This document shows positions 53,414 to 62,848 of a stretch of 64,000 nucleotides of DNA, piece by piece; position 1 is the first letter of the stretch; each line of letters starts with the position of its first letter. The translations under genes and the position numbers were made by a program. The stretch comes from Afipia sp. GTDB taxonomy: Bacteria; Pseudomonadota; Alphaproteobacteria; Rhizobiales; Xanthobacteraceae. Location: assembly GCA_024508675.1 (NCBI GenBank), contig JANINQ010000003.1, forward strand, positions 471,382 to 535,381. Reading direction: 5' to 3'. The notes beneath the pieces are model-generated. The model saw only the letters and a program-made list of their open reading frames with translations. It had not been told where the DNA came from and ran no database searches.

Positions 53414-53842
53414 ATGATCACCCTAAAGAATGGACTTGCGGTCGCGGCGATTGCGCTGACGCTTCCGATGGCTGCGATCTCGTCCAGCCATGCGGCTCCG
53501 TTGGCTGGTCAATCGCTGGTCGCGGCGCAAGCCAGCACCAGCAATTCGCTTGTGACAGAGGTTCAGTGGCGGCGGCGCGGATATTATCGCGGCGGCGGCG
53601 CTGCAGCGGGTCTTGGCATCGGCCTCGCCGCCGGCGCGCTGATCGGCGGCGCGATCGCTGCCGGTTCGGCCCCCGGCTATTACGGCCCGGGCTATTACGC
53701 CCCGCCTCCTGCCTACTATGTGCAACCGGCGCCGGTTTACGGCGGTGACGCTGTTGCCTACTGCATGCAGCGCTATCGCTCATACGATCCGGCTTCAGGC
53801 ACGTACCTGAATTACGACGGCAATCGCTATCCCTGCCCGTAA
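53414..53842 (+). CDS. Second BA14K-family secreted protein
   Basis: A 142-residue paralogue of the preceding gene. Signal peptide 1-28 (ending SHAAP); a GYYRGGGAAAGLGIGLAAGALIGGAI membrane-like Gly/Ala segment near 60-85; then a Pro/Tyr-rich stretch and the BA14K end AYCMQRYRSYDPASGT. GAGGAAA before the ATG at 53414 supports this start over 53384. A strong terminator follows (53867-53902). It is probably exported to the periplasm or cell surface. Confidence 0.82.
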   Translation: MITLKNGLAVAAIALTLPMAAISSSHAAPLAGQSLVAAQASTSNSLVTEVQWRRRGYYRGGGAAAGLGIGLAAGALIGGAIAAGSAPGYYGPGYYAPPPAYYVQPAPVYGGDAVAYCMQRYRSYDPASGTYLNYDGNRYPCP

Positions 53843-53866
53843 ATCCGGGCAGCTTAAATTCTGAAG

Positions 53867-53902
53867 ACGGCGGTGCATGCAAATGCGCCGCCGTTTTTCT
53901 TT
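53867..53902 (+). terminator. Rho-independent terminator after the BA14K pair
   Basis: Arms at 53867-53878 (ACGGCGGTGCAT) and 53883-53894 (ATGCGCCGCCGT) pair along 12 bases with one wobble, closing on GCAA and followed by TTTTCTTT. It ends the BA14K transcript before the convergent EamA gene. Confidence 0.88.
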
Positions 53903-53912
53903 GCCGATGCAG

Positions 53913-54848
53913 TTACGAGCGCGACGCCAATACGACGCCTGCAATCGTAAATCCGAGTGCTGCGACCTTTGCGATTCCCAACGGCTCGCCGAGTGCTGCG
54001 GCGGATGCCAGCACTCCGATGACGGGCACCAGCAGCGTACCAATGGCCGCGACCGATGCCGGAAGCCGCTGCAGTGCTGCGAACCAGCATGCATAGGCGA
54101 CGCAGAACTGAACCACGATAGAGTAACCGAACAAGGTCCAGCCGAGCGGCGTCAGCGACATGAAGTGCGGTTGCTCGATCAGCAAACCCAGGATCGCGAC
54201 CGGCAGACAGCCGATCAGGATTTGCCAGACAGCAGACGTCAAAGGCGGCAGCGAGAGCGGCCAGCGCTTCCCCATCACGGTGCCGACGGCAAACAAAAAC
54301 GCGCCGCCAAGCGCGAGCAGGATGCCCGGCAGCTTGGCGTAACTCGCCGCAATACCCCCTCCGCCCATCAGGGCAACCAGACCGGCGATGGCCATCGCCA
54401 TCGCGACCACGCGCAGCAGCGAAATTCGCTCGCCGAGAATCGGCCAGGCCAGCACGGACGCCCAGACCGGCATTGAATAAGCCATTACCGCAGCTTCACT
54501 GGCCGGCAAATAAACGAGCGCAAGGCCCATCAGCGCCATCCAGGCGGTGACGTTAAGAACGGACAGCAGCACCAGCCTCGGCCACTGCGCGCGCGGCACT
54601 TTCAGCGACTGGCGAAATGCGAGCGCCAGCAGCGCAAGGAGCGCCGCGCCGACAATGCCCGAGAGGCCGCGCACCGACAGCGGCGGCAATTCGGTCAAAA
54701 GGTGCTTGGTGACGGGCCAGTTCAATCCCCAGCCAACGGACGTCGCGACCAGCAGCAAATAGCCGACGGTTCGGGTACGGCGCTGGGCTGCCGCCTGTTC
54801 TTCGGGGGACATCTTGGTCAGCACATCGGGCGGCGTGCGGCTATCCAC
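53913..54848 (-). CDS. EamA-family (DMT) transporter
   Basis: A 311-residue inner-membrane exporter with two EamA repeats and about ten helices; repeat one opens VATSVGWGLNWPVTKHLLTELPPLS. It is only distantly like the EamA protein at 29.4 kb. The start is uncertain. A GTG at 54848 has AAGGA seven bases upstream and gives a cytoplasmic tail of 13 residues before MSPEEQAA; an ATG at 54812 (MSPEE) is the alternative, without a ribosome site. Longer readings to 54989 are unlikely. The substrate cannot be inferred. Confidence 0.8.
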   Translation of the reverse strand: MDSRTPPDVLTKMSPEEQAAAQRRTRTVGYLLLVATSVGWGLNWPVTKHLLTELPPLSVRGLSGIVGAALLALLALAFRQSLKVPRAQWPRLVLLSVLNVTAWMALMGLALVYLPASEAAVMAYSMPVWASVLAWPILGERISLLRVVAMAMAIAGLVALMGGGGIAASYAKLPGILLALGGAFLFAVGTVMGKRWPLSLPPLTSAVWQILIGCLPVAILGLLIEQPHFMSLTPLGWTLFGYSIVVQFCVAYACWFAALQRLPASVAAIGTLLVPVIGVLASAAALGEPLGIAKVAALGFTIAGVVLASRS

Positions 54849-55102
54849 AGGTTCGTCCTTCGAGTCGCGCAATCCACACCGTGTGGATGACGGGGAGAAA
54901 GACCACGTGCGCATCACGCGATCCACCCGAAATGCGGAAAATACGCGCATACCAACGGCGCGATTTTGCGAGTCCGCGACGGGTGCCAAAGGAACTCACA
55001 ATGGAGTGAGAAATCGGCTTCCGAATCCGCAAGGACTCACCGATACTTCCCGCACTGCGAGCCTGACCGGCGATGTCCCATTCCGCTGGAAATCCCCATT
55101 TT

Positions 55103-55149
55103 CCACCATATTTAGTGTTTGATTCAGATTTCGACACTAATCCTTGACG
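55103..55149 (+). promoter_or_regulatory. Pair of NrdR-like boxes upstream of nrdJ
   Basis: Box 1 at 55103-55118 (CCACCATATTTAGTGT) matches 14 of 16 places of the NrdR consensus ACAC-[AT]-ATAT-[CT]-T-[AT]-GTGT. A weaker box 2 (about 10 of 16) lies at 55134-55149, 31 bases away, three turns of the helix, as NrdR pairs usually are. Box 2 overlaps the -35 element. NrdR, an ATP/dATP-sensing repressor of ribonucleotide reductase genes, is the expected regulator. Confidence 0.65.
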
Positions 55150-55172
55150 TGCCGGAGGGAGTCGGCCTAGCT
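55144..55172 (+). promoter_or_regulatory. Candidate nrdJ promoter
   Basis: TTGACG (55144-55149) and CTAGCT (55167-55172) are 17 bases apart, which fits an alphaproteobacterial housekeeping promoter. A transcript from here would have a leader of about 400 nt. Confidence 0.45.
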
Positions 55173-55580
55173 TCGGGATTGTTCGGCGCGAAGGTTTTCA
55201 GTCTTGCCGGACACCTCCCGAAAAGGGTCGAGAAGACAGCTCCGTCAGGCCGGTTGAGGCCTCGGGCCGAGGATTTGTCTGCTCTTTTTCCGGAGCCCGA
55301 CGGCGGGTGGAGCGCCACTTGCCCGCCGGCAGGACAGCCGCCCAAGGCGGCAAAACGAAATGGCGAAACCGCGGCAAACCGCGGCGCATAAGGCGAGTTT
55401 GGGGCGTTCGGGCAAGGCCGGTTTGGGGACCGTCCGAGCCTACCAGAGTTAACAGGCCGCGGCTTCGGACCCGAACCGGGACGACGTGAACGGCAGCACT
55501 GCGAACGAACCGGTTCGCAAATTGAAATCTCCGGCTTACCGTCAAGGGACGGGAGCGCCGGCAAAGGACGGGGCACTACC

Positions 55581-58500
55581 ATGCGCATCGAACGCCGCTA
55601 CACCAAAGCCGATCAGTCACCCTACGCCGCGATCGATTTCAGGCTGACGACGAGCGAGATCCGAAATCCGGACGGCTCGGTGGTGTTCCGGCTGGAGAAT
55701 GTGGAAGTCCCCGAGTTCTGGTCGCAGGTGGCGTCCGACGTTCTTGCGCAGAAGTATTTCCGTAAAGCCGGCGTCGCCGCGCGCCTGAAGAAGGTCGAGG
55801 AAGAAACCGTCCCCTCATGGCTGTGGCGCTCGGTGCCGGACACCGAAGCCCTGGCCGCCCTGCCCGAGTCCGAGCGCTTCGTCGGCGAACATTCCTCCAA
55901 GCAGGTGTTCGACCGCCTCGCCGGTTGCTGGACCTACTGGGGCTGGAAGGGCTCGTATTTCTCCTCGGAAGAAGACGCCCGCGCCTTCCATGACGAACTG
56001 CGCTTCATGCTGGCCAAGCAGATGGTCGCGCCGAATTCGCCGCAGTGGTTCAATACCGGACTGCACTGGGCCTACGGCATCGACGGCCCCGGTCAGGGCC
56101 ACTTCTATGTGGACTGGAAGACCGGCAAGCTGACCAAATCCAAATCGTCCTACGAACATCCGCAGCCGCACGCCTGCTTCATCCAGGGCGTCGATGACGA
56201 CCTCGTCAACGAAGGCGGCATCATGGATCTGTGGGTGCGTGAAGCGCGCCTGTTCAAGTACGGCTCCGGCACCGGCTCCAACTTCTCGCGCCTGCGCGGA
56301 GAAGGCGAAAAGCTAAGCGGCGGCGGCCGCTCAAGCGGCCTGATGTCCTTCCTCAAGATCGGCGACCGCGCAGCGGGCGCGATCAAGAGCGGCGGCACCA
56401 CGCGCCGCGCCGCCAAGATGGTGGTGGTCGATGCCGACCATCCGGATATCGAAACCTATATCGACTGGAAGGTGCGCGAGGAGCAGAAGGTCGCCGCTCT
56501 CGTCACCGGCTCGAAGATCAACCAGAAGCACCTCAAGGCCATCATGAAGGCCTGCGTGAACTGCGAAGGTTCAGGCGACGACTGCTTCGATCCCGAGAAG
56601 AACCCGGCCCTGCGACGCGAGATCAAGCTCGCGCGCCGCGCCCTCGTCACCGACAACATGATCAAGCGGGTGATCCAGTTCGCCAAACAAGGCTACAAGG
56701 ACATCACCTTCGACATCTACGACACCGACTGGGATAGCGAGGCCTATCTCACCGTCTCCGGCCAGAACTCCAACAACTCGGTCTCGCTGAAGGACGACTT
56801 CCTGCGCGCGGTGGAAACCGACGGCGACTGGAATCTCAACGCCCGCACCAGCAAGAAGGTGATGAAGACCCTCAAGGCGCGCGAGCTGTGGGAGAAGATC
56901 GGCTACGCCGCATGGGCCTCGGCCGATCCCGGCCTGCACTTCAACACCACCATGAACGACTGGCACACTTGTAAAGCCAGCGGTGACATCCGCGCGTCCA
57001 ATCCGTGCTCGGAATACATGTTCCTGGACGACACGGCGTGCAACCTCGCCTCCGCGAACCTGCTGACGTTCTACGACACGCAGACCCGCCGCTTCGACGT
57101 GGAAGCCTACGAACATCTCTGCCGTTTGTGGACCGTCGTGCTCGAAATCTCCGTCATGATGGCGCAGTTCCCGTCCAAGGCGATCGCCGAACTCTCCTAC
57201 GAGTTCCGCACCCTCGGCCTTGGCTACGCCAACATCGGCGGCCTGCTGATGACCATGGGCCTGTCGTACGACTCCAAGGAAGGCCGCGCGCTCTGCGGCG
57301 CGCTGACCGCGGTGATGACCGGCACCAGCTACGCCACCTCCGCCGAGATGGCGAAGGAGCTTGGCCCCTTCCCCGGCTACAAGAAGAACGCCGCGCACAT
57401 GCTGCGCGTGATCCGCAACCATCGCCGCGCCGCCCACGGCGAAGCGACGGGCTATGAAGCACTCGCCGTCAATCCGGTGCCGCTCGATCACGCAAGCTGC
57501 CCGCAGGGCGACATCGTGACCCGTGCCAAGGCGATCTGGGATGCGGCGCTCGACCTCGGCCAGCAGCATGGCTACCGCAACGCGCAGACCACGGTGGTCG
57601 CGCCGACCGGCACCATCGGCCTTGTGATGGACTGCGACACCACGGGCATCGAGCCGGACTTCGCGCTGGTGAAATTCAAGAAGCTCGCTGGCGGCGGCTA
57701 CTGGAAGATCATCAACCGCGCTGTGCCGGAGGCGCTGCGCGCGCTCGGCTATCCCGAGAGCGAAATCGCCGAAATCGAAGCCTATGCCGTCGGCCATGGC
57801 TCGCTCGGCCAGGCACCGGGCATCAACCGCTCGACCCTCAAAGCCAAAGGCTTCACGGATGAAGCGCTCGACAAGATCGAGAAGCAGCTTCCGACCGCCT
57901 TCGACATTAAGTTCGCGTTCAACAAGTGGACGCTGGGCGAAGACTTCCTGCGCGACACGCTCAAGATCGATCCGGAAGTCTCCAACGCCCCCGGCTTCGA
58001 CCTGCTCGCCGCGCTCGGCTTCACCAAGCGCGAGATCGAGGCCGCCAACGTGCACATCTGCGGCGCAATGACGGTGGAAGGCGCGCCGCACCTCAAGGCC
58101 GAGCACTATGCGGTGTTCGACTGCGCCAATCCCTGCGGCAAGATCGGCAAGCGCTATCTCTCGGTGGAAAGCCACATCCGCATGATGGCGGCCTCGCAGC
58201 CCTTCATCTCGGGGGCGATCTCCAAGACCATCAACATGCCGAACGACGCCACCGTGGAGGATTGCAAGAACGCGTACCTGCTGTCCTGGAAGCTGGCGCT
58301 GAAGGCCAACGCGCTCTATCGCGACGGCTCGAAGCTCAGCCAGCCGCTCAACGCGCAGCTCATCAGCGACGACGAGGACGAGGACGACGCGATCGAGGCG
58401 TTCCACGACAAGCCGATGGCCGCGCGCACCACGCAGGTCTCCGAACGGATCGTGGAAAAGCTGGTCGAGCGTATCGTGGTGATGCGCGAGCGCGAAAAGA

Positions 58501-59333
58501 TGCCGGATCGCCGCAAGGGCTACACCCAGAAGGCGGTTGTCGGCGGACACAAGGTTTATCTGCGCACCGGCGAATACGACGACGGCCGCATCGGCGAAAT
58601 CTTCATCGACATGCACAAGGAAGGCGCGGCGCTGCGCTCCTTCATCAACAACTTCGCCATCGCGGTGTCGCTCGGCCTGCAATACGGCGTGCCGCTGGAG
58701 GAGTATGTCGACGCCTTCACCTTCACCCGCTTCGAGCCCGCGGGCCCGGTGCAGGGCAACGACTCGATCAAGTACGCGACCTCGATCCTCGACTACGTGT
58801 TCCGCGAACTCGCGGTGAGCTACATGGGCCGCTTCGATCTGGGCCATGTGGACCCGAGCGACATGGGCTTCGACGCGCTCGGCAAGGGCGTGGAAGAAGG
58901 CAAGGCACCCGAAGCGCACGGCGCGACCAAGTATCTGTCGAAGGGCCTCACCCGCTCGCGCACGGACAACCTGGTTGTGATGCGCGGCGGCGCGGCGGCG
59001 ATCTCCGCCAACGACGACAGCGCACCCGCTGGCGGCTCCAAGGTGACGGCGCTTTCCGGCGCACATGTGGGCGACAGCGTCGAGGGCGCAGTCGCACTCA
59101 AGGTGGCCGAGCCCGAGCGTGACCTTTCGCCGACGGAGAAGCTGGAAGCACAGGCATGGAGCAAATCGGGCTCAGCCGCTCAAGCTGCGCCGAGCAAGGC
59201 CGAGCGCCGCGCGGAAGCGAAAGCTCGCGGCTATGAAGGCGACATGTGTACCGAGTGCAGCAACTTCACGCTGGTGCGGAATGGCACCTGTATGAAGTGC
59301 GATACGTGCGGCAGCACGACGGGATGTAGTTGA
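55581..59333 (+). CDS. nrdJ: Vitamin B12-dependent ribonucleotide reductase (class II)
   Basis: The adenosylcobalamin-dependent enzyme that reduces ribonucleotides to deoxyribonucleotides, with or without oxygen. It is 1250 residues, typical of the long alphaproteobacterial form. Visible features: [17 protein letters not shown] and the [15 protein letters not shown] region, the [22 protein letters not shown] stretch with an active-site cysteine, [25 protein letters not shown], and a C-terminal [28 protein letters not shown] tail (shown in parts) holding the redox and zinc-ribbon cysteines. A good AAGGACGGGG precedes the ATG. It stands alone with its own promoter and a terminator. Confidence 0.95.
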   Translation: MRIERRYTKADQSPYAAIDFRLTTSEIRNPDGSVVFRLENVEVPEFWSQVASDVLAQKYFRKAGVAARLKKVEEETVPSWLWRSVPDTEALAALPESERFVGEHSSKQVFDRLAGCWTYWGWKGSYFSSEEDARAFHDELRFMLAKQMVAPNSPQWFNTGLHWAYGIDGPGQGHFYVDWKTGKLTKSKSSYEHPQPHACFIQGVDDDLVNEGGIMDLWVREARLFKYGSGTGSNFSRLRGEGEKLSGGGRSSGLMSFLKIGDRAAGAIKSGGTTRRAAKMVVVDADHPDIETYIDWKVREEQKVAALVTGSKINQKHLKAIMKACVNCEGSGDDCFDPEKNPALRREIKLARRALVTDNMIKRVIQFAKQGYKDITFDIYDTDWDSEAYLTVSGQNSNNSVSLKDDFLRAVETDGDWNLNARTSKKVMKTLKARELWEKIGYAAWASADPGLHFNTTMNDWHTCKASGDIRASNPCSEYMFLDDTACNLASANLLTFYDTQTRRFDVEAYEHLCRLWTVVLEISVMMAQFPSKAIAELSYEFRTLGLGYANIGGLLMTMGLSYDSKEGRALCGALTAVMTGTSYATSAEMAKELGPFPGYKKNAAHMLRVIRNHRRAAHGEATGYEALAVNPVPLDHASCPQGDIVTRAKAIWDAALDLGQQHGYRNAQTTVVAPTGTIGLVMDCDTTGIEPDFALVKFKKLAGGGYWKIINRAVPEALRALGYPESEIAEIEAYAVGHGSLGQAPGINRSTLKAKGFTDEALDKIEKQLPTAFDIKFAFNKWTLGEDFLRDTLKIDPEVSNAPGFDLLAALGFTKREIEAANVHICGAMTVEGAPHLKAEHYAVFDCANPCGKIGKRYLSVESHIRMMAASQPFISGAISKTINMPNDATVEDCKNAYLLSWKLALKANALYRDGSKLSQPLNAQLISDDEDEDDAIEAFHDKPMAARTTQVSERIVEKLVERIVVMREREKMPDRRKGYTQKAVVGGHKVYLRTGEYDDGRIGEIFIDMHKEGAALRSFINNFAIAVSLGLQYGVPLEEYVDAFTFTRFEPAGPVQGNDSIKYATSILDYVFRELAVSYMGRFDLGHVDPSDMGFDALGKGVEEGKAPEAHGATKYLSKGLTRSRTDNLVVMRGGAAAISANDDSAPAGGSKVTALSGAHVGDSVEGAVALKVAEPERDLSPTEKLEAQAWSKSGSAAQAAPSKAERRAEAKARGYEGDMCTECSNFTLVRNGTCMKCDTCGSTTGCS

Positions 59334-59361
59334 AGTTAGACAGACATCTTTGACAACAACG

Positions 59362-59390
59362 AAGGCGGCTCAACAGCCGCCTTTCATTTT
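59362..59390 (+). terminator. Rho-independent terminator after nrdJ
   Basis: Arms AAGGCGGCT (59362-59370) and AGCCGCCTT (59375-59383) with a CAAC loop, followed by TCATTTT. It lies 28 bases after the nrdJ stop. Its T-run ends eleven bases before the ATG of the following AT-rich gene. Confidence 0.85.
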
Positions 59391-59400
59391 GAGAAAAGTC

Positions 59401-60903
59401 ATGAACATCACAATTTCAAATCAGACGATCTCCAACGTCGGCAAAATAAATGTCCTACTCGGGAAAAATGGGTCAGGGAAAAGCACTTTGCTGCGCCGCC
59501 TCGAACAGGAAAAACACTCGCTACCCGATGTCGGCTTCGCTCGATACATTACACCGGAAAGAGGTGGCGACCTGATCTATCAAGGACACCTAGAAACAAA
59601 CATCGCGCAAGATCCTAACTGGGCCGACAATGTAAGAAGAAACAATCGTTTCGATAATTTTCGTCAACTCAGCGTAACAGAATTTCGCCGCCTAGAATCG
59701 CTTGTACTCCGAAAAATCGAGAAAGACGTTGCCACACGACAAAACCTGAACTTCTCCTTTGAGACAACACTAGAATTGATAAATAGCCTGCTCGACAATG
59801 TAAGTATTGTTCGCGAAGACAGCTCTGGATTTGAAATAGTTTCTAAAAATGGAAAACAGAAGCGCGCGCCTAGCACACTAAGCAGTGGAGAATCTGAGCT
59901 AGTCAGTCTCGCAATTGAGATCCTATCATTCGCGTATCGGGCCGAAACTTACATAGGGAAAAGATCGTATCTATTCTTGGATGAGCCAGATGCTCATCTG
60001 CATCCCGACTTACAAGAACGGTTGATATCCCTCCTAGTCAAAGCCATTGAGGGGAAGGATGTTGTGGTGATTATCGCTACACACAGCACCGCAATTTTAG
60101 GCGCACTGAGTGACAATCCGGACGCTCGAATTTCCTTTGTAAGTTCTGGACAAACTGAACATTCCTTTGTTTCGATCTCAGATGCCCTTCGCTCAGTCCT
60201 GCCCATCTTTGGCGCACATCCGCTTTCGAACATATTCAACAGAAAGCCGATTCTTCTTGTCGAAGGCGAAGACGACGAACGCATATGGCAACAGGCCGTT
60301 CGAACATCGCAGGGAAAATTGAATGTATGGCCCTGCCCCACCGGCGACATTCAAAGCCTCGCTGCCTACGAAGATCAAATCGAAGAAATTGCAAAAGCGA
60401 TCTACGAAAATGCAAAGGCCTACTCTCTTCGGGATCGAGATGACTCCCCTTATGAAATTGACGACAAACTAGTAGTCAAACGTATGCGGCTCTTCTGTAG
60501 AGCCGCAGAAAATCTAATAGTAACGGATGATGTATTAAAATCTCTCGGAACCGATTGGGATAAGATGAAGGCAGCTATCGAAGACTGGTTGGTAAAATTC
60601 CCCAATCATCAGCAATATGCCGCTATGAACGCGTTCAAGAACACTAATTATAACCGACTCGAAACTGATCTGAAACCCGTTCGCAATGTTCTAATGATGC
60701 TGGCAGGGTCGCAAAAGGCTTGGGAAGTGGTAGTCGGCCAAGCAATAGCCAAGCTCTTGACCGAGACGGCTCTTGTCGGCGAACATAGCTTGACAGCTTA
60801 TCTCGGTCCGAAGCTGATTGCAGCTCTGAATCTAACATTGCGGACGAAAGCTTTATTTTTAAAGAAACGAAACCGTTTCTCGTTCGTCTCCTCCATCACA
60901 TAA
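59401..60903 (+). CDS. ABC-type ATPase with TOPRIM-like domain (OLD/PARIS-like), AT-rich
   Basis: A 500-residue protein of lower GC content than its surroundings (about 38-47% on sampled lines, against about 65-68% for nrdJ). The N-terminal half is an AAA15/AAA21-type ABC ATPase: Walker A GKNGSGKST (21-29), signature SSGE (161-164), Walker B YLFLDEPDAHLHP (about 190-202) and H-loop histidine 228. From about 281 a TOPRIM-like domain starts: LLVEGEDDERIW (286-295) and RDRDD (344-348) look like the catalytic Glu and DxD. OLD nucleases, GajA, and PARIS AriA plus AriB combine these domains; here both are in one chain. It is a defence candidate. It has no partner gene. Confidence 0.75.
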   Translation: MNITISNQTISNVGKINVLLGKNGSGKSTLLRRLEQEKHSLPDVGFARYITPERGGDLIYQGHLETNIAQDPNWADNVRRNNRFDNFRQLSVTEFRRLESLVLRKIEKDVATRQNLNFSFETTLELINSLLDNVSIVREDSSGFEIVSKNGKQKRAPSTLSSGESELVSLAIEILSFAYRAETYIGKRSYLFLDEPDAHLHPDLQERLISLLVKAIEGKDVVVIIATHSTAILGALSDNPDARISFVSSGQTEHSFVSISDALRSVLPIFGAHPLSNIFNRKPILLVEGEDDERIWQQAVRTSQGKLNVWPCPTGDIQSLAAYEDQIEEIAKAIYENAKAYSLRDRDDSPYEIDDKLVVKRMRLFCRAAENLIVTDDVLKSLGTDWDKMKAAIEDWLVKFPNHQQYAAMNAFKNTNYNRLETDLKPVRNVLMMLAGSQKAWEVVVGQAIAKLLTETALVGEHSLTAYLGPKLIAALNLTLRTKALFLKKRNRFSFVSSIT

Positions 60904-60945
60904 ATCGCACCCTGCGCTACGCCGCGATCGCACCGATCAGCAAGC

Positions 60946-61029
60946 GTAGCCCGTATGAAGCGCAGCGAAATCCGGGGCCGTGTCGTCTGCATGCACTTCC
61001 CGTATTGCGCTTCGCTCCATACGGGCTAC
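60946..61029. repeat. Inverted repeat, GTAGCCCGTATG type
   Basis: Arms at 60946-60976 and 60999-61029 begin and end with GTAGCCCGTATG and CATACGGGCTAC. They match over 31 bases with four mismatches around a 22-base loop. I recognise this type from intergenic repeats in Bradyrhizobium-like genomes. Confidence 0.82.
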
Positions 61030-61111
61030 CAACTACCAAATTCCCAACATTCACGACCGTCATCACCAGGCCTGTCCCGGTGATCCACGTCTTTTCTTGA
61101 GGACACATCCC

Positions 61112-61148
61112 CAGGCGTGGATGGCCGGGTCAAGCCCGGCCATGACGA
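61112..61148. repeat. Palindrome, GGCCGGG-TCAAG-CCCGGCC type
   Basis: Perfect 9-base arms ATGGCCGGG (61121-61129) and CCCGGCCAT (61135-61143) around TCAAG, with GTGG before and GACG after. It is a short, very common intergenic palindrome in alphaproteobacteria. Confidence 0.8.
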
Positions 61149-61175
61149 GTTGAGAGATTCCCGTAGCTCGGCGCT

Positions 61176-61265
61176 CGTCATTGCGAGCGGAGCGAAGCAA
61201 TCCAGATCGAATTCGCCTCAAGCACAGGTTGGATTTCTTCGTCGCTATCGCTCCTCGCAATGACG
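61176..61265. repeat. Inverted repeat, CGTCATTGCGAG type
   Basis: The left end CGTCATTGCGAGCGGAGCGA and right end GCTCCTCGCAATGACG are inverted copies; inner parts match less well. A partial third copy, CGCAATGACGCTC, is near 61299-61310. This type often marks the edges of intergenic regions in the order. Confidence 0.8.
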
Positions 61266-61384
61266 CTCTTTCAGCTCCTTGCTTTACGCGCCATCCCCGC
61301 AATGACGCTCAATCACCACCTTGCCTCTCACACCCACCATCCCCATCTAAAGCGGACCTGCACACGCACGAGTCCCCCGTCTCC

Positions 61385-62407
61385 ATGAAGAAAATCGGAT
61401 TTCTCTCCTTCGGCCATTGGTCGCCCTCCTCGCATTCGCAGACACGCTCGGCCGCTGACACGCTGCTGCAATCCATCGATCTTGCGGTCGCGGCCGAACA
61501 GCTTGGCGCGGACGGCGCATATTTCCGCGTCCATCATTTCGCGCGGCAGCTGGCTTCGCCCTTCCCGCTGCTCGCCGCCGTTGGCGCGAAGACCAGCACC
61601 ATCGAGATCGGCACCGCCGTGATCGACATGCGCTACGAGAACCCGCTCTACATGGTTGAGGACGCGAGCGCCGCCGATCTGATCGCGGGCGGACGCCTGC
61701 AACTGGGCATCAGCCGGGGTTCGCCCGAGCAGGTCATCGATGGCTGGCGCTATTTCGGCTATCAGCCCAATGAGGGCGAGACCGATGCCGACATGGGCCG
61801 CCGCCACGGCGAAGTGTTCTACGACATGCTGCGCGGCAAGGGTTTCGCCCAGCCCAATCCGCGCCCGATGTTTCCCAATCCGCCGGGCCTGTTGCGGATC
61901 GAGCCTCATTCGGATGGATTGCGCGACCGCATCTGGTGGGGCGCGGCGTCCAACGCGACCGCGCAGTGGGCGGGCAAGCTCGGCATGAACCTTCAAAGCT
62001 CGACGTTGAAGAAGAACGAGACCAACGAGCCGTTCCATGTGCAGCAGGCCGCGCAGATCCGTCTCTATCGCGAGGCCTACAAGGAAGCGGGCCACACCCG
62101 CACGCCGCGCGTCTCGGTAAGCCGCAGCATCTTCGCGCTGATGAACGATCGCGACCGCGACTATTTCGGAAACGGCGGCGATGCCGGCGACCAGATCGGC
62201 TTCATCGAGGCCGACATGCAGGCGATCTTCGGGCGCGGATATACGGCGGAGCCGGACAAGCTGATCGAACAATTGAAGCAGGACGAGGCCATTGCCGAGG
62301 CCGATACGCTGTTGCTGACGGTGCCGAACCAGCTCGGCGTCGATTACAATGCCCATGTCATTGAATCGATCCTGAAGCATGTCGCGCCTGCGCTCGGCTG
62401 GCGCTGA
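61385..62407 (+). CDS. Luciferase-like (LLM) flavin-dependent oxidoreductase
   Basis: A 340-residue member of the bacterial luciferase superfamily, an alkanal- or F420/FMN-dependent TIM-barrel oxidase. MKKIGFLSFGHWSPSS, then DLAVAAEQLGADGAYFRVHHFARQLASPFPLLAAVGAKTSTIEIGTAVIDMRYENPL and GGRLQLGISRGSPEQ, are the usual barrel segments. I begin at 61385; earlier in-frame sequence is intergenic repeat. The ribosome site is weak. The substrate is unknown, and no flavin-reductase partner is adjacent. Confidence 0.87.
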   Translation: MKKIGFLSFGHWSPSSHSQTRSAADTLLQSIDLAVAAEQLGADGAYFRVHHFARQLASPFPLLAAVGAKTSTIEIGTAVIDMRYENPLYMVEDASAADLIAGGRLQLGISRGSPEQVIDGWRYFGYQPNEGETDADMGRRHGEVFYDMLRGKGFAQPNPRPMFPNPPGLLRIEPHSDGLRDRIWWGAASNATAQWAGKLGMNLQSSTLKKNETNEPFHVQQAAQIRLYREAYKEAGHTRTPRVSVSRSIFALMNDRDRDYFGNGGDAGDQIGFIEADMQAIFGRGYTAEPDKLIEQLKQDEAIAEADTLLLTVPNQLGVDYNAHVIESILKHVAPALGWR

Positions 62408-62526
62408 GCGAGCCGCGCTGTCGCGCAGCATACATTGCGCACCGCACATAACATCCGCCGATAGGTCAGCCCTGCTGCTGGAACGCTTTGGCGCCGGGCG
62501 TATTGTTATCTCCGGAGGCGAGCGGA

Positions 62527-62697
62527 GTGACGCGCATGCGGCTTCATCTCGACAGCGAGAAACATGAAACGCAGATGTGTCTGGCGCTGGTGATCGCGAT
62601 CATGATCCTCACTGGGTCCGCGATCCTGTACCTAGGTACACACTATCAGGTGACAGCGCAGACCGTGAAGCGAACCCCGCTCGCCTCGCCGTTCTGA
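62527..62697 (+). CDS. Small membrane protein of 56 residues
   Basis: A GTG at 62527 with GGAGG eight bases upstream opens a frame reading TRMRLHLDSEKHETQ, then one transmembrane segment, MCLALVIAIMILTGSAILYLG, and a short polar tail ending TPLASPF. It matches the pattern of small one-helix proteins, but I recognise no family. An ATG three codons later is a possible start. Weak evidence for expression; could be non-coding. Confidence 0.45.
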   Translation: MTRMRLHLDSEKHETQMCLALVIAIMILTGSAILYLGTHYQVTAQTVKRTPLASPF

Positions 62698-62848
62698 TCC
62701 GTCCCGACCCGCGCATCGTGCCGCGCAGGACTGCGGCTGCGTGCACCTTTCCATCCTGTTCCCGACTGTTGTAGGATTCGCGGATAACAAAAGTCGCGGC
62801 TGGCCAGACGGCTGGAAACCGCGCACAGGGATAAGGAAACCACCGAAA

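Larger units (their letters stand above)
54849..55580. other. Gene-free region and long leader of nrdJ
   Basis: About 730 bases with no gene. The left part holds the start region of the EamA gene; from about 55103 come the NrdR-like boxes and a promoter for nrdJ, then a GC-rich leader of about 400 nt. The leader has compact hairpins at 55301-55328 (arms CGGCGGG and CCCGCCG) and 55337-55351 (GCCGCC and GGCGGC). I could not identify a known riboswitch in it. Confidence 0.6.
60904..61384. other. 480-base gene-free region filled by intergenic repeats
   Basis: No gene is supported here. The open frame that enters the luciferase-like gene from 61181 is made of repeat sequence. Three repeat families lie side by side; they are listed separately below. 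Confidence 0.7.

Noticed and set aside
55175-55580. Cobalamin riboswitch in the nrdJ leader
   Set aside because: Only part of a B12-box is seen and the conserved junction elements are missing; not called without a covariance search.
56571-59066. An 831-residue open frame antisense to nrdJ
   Set aside because: It mirrors the GC-rich codons of nrdJ and shows no recognisable domain.
60946-61029. Inverted repeat as an attachment or transposon end of the AT-rich gene
   Set aside because: No matching copy exists on the left side of the gene, and the repeat is of a general intergenic type.
61181-61384. 68-residue N-terminal extension of the luciferase-like gene
   Set aside because: It is translated from intergenic repeat sequence; the family start is at 61385.
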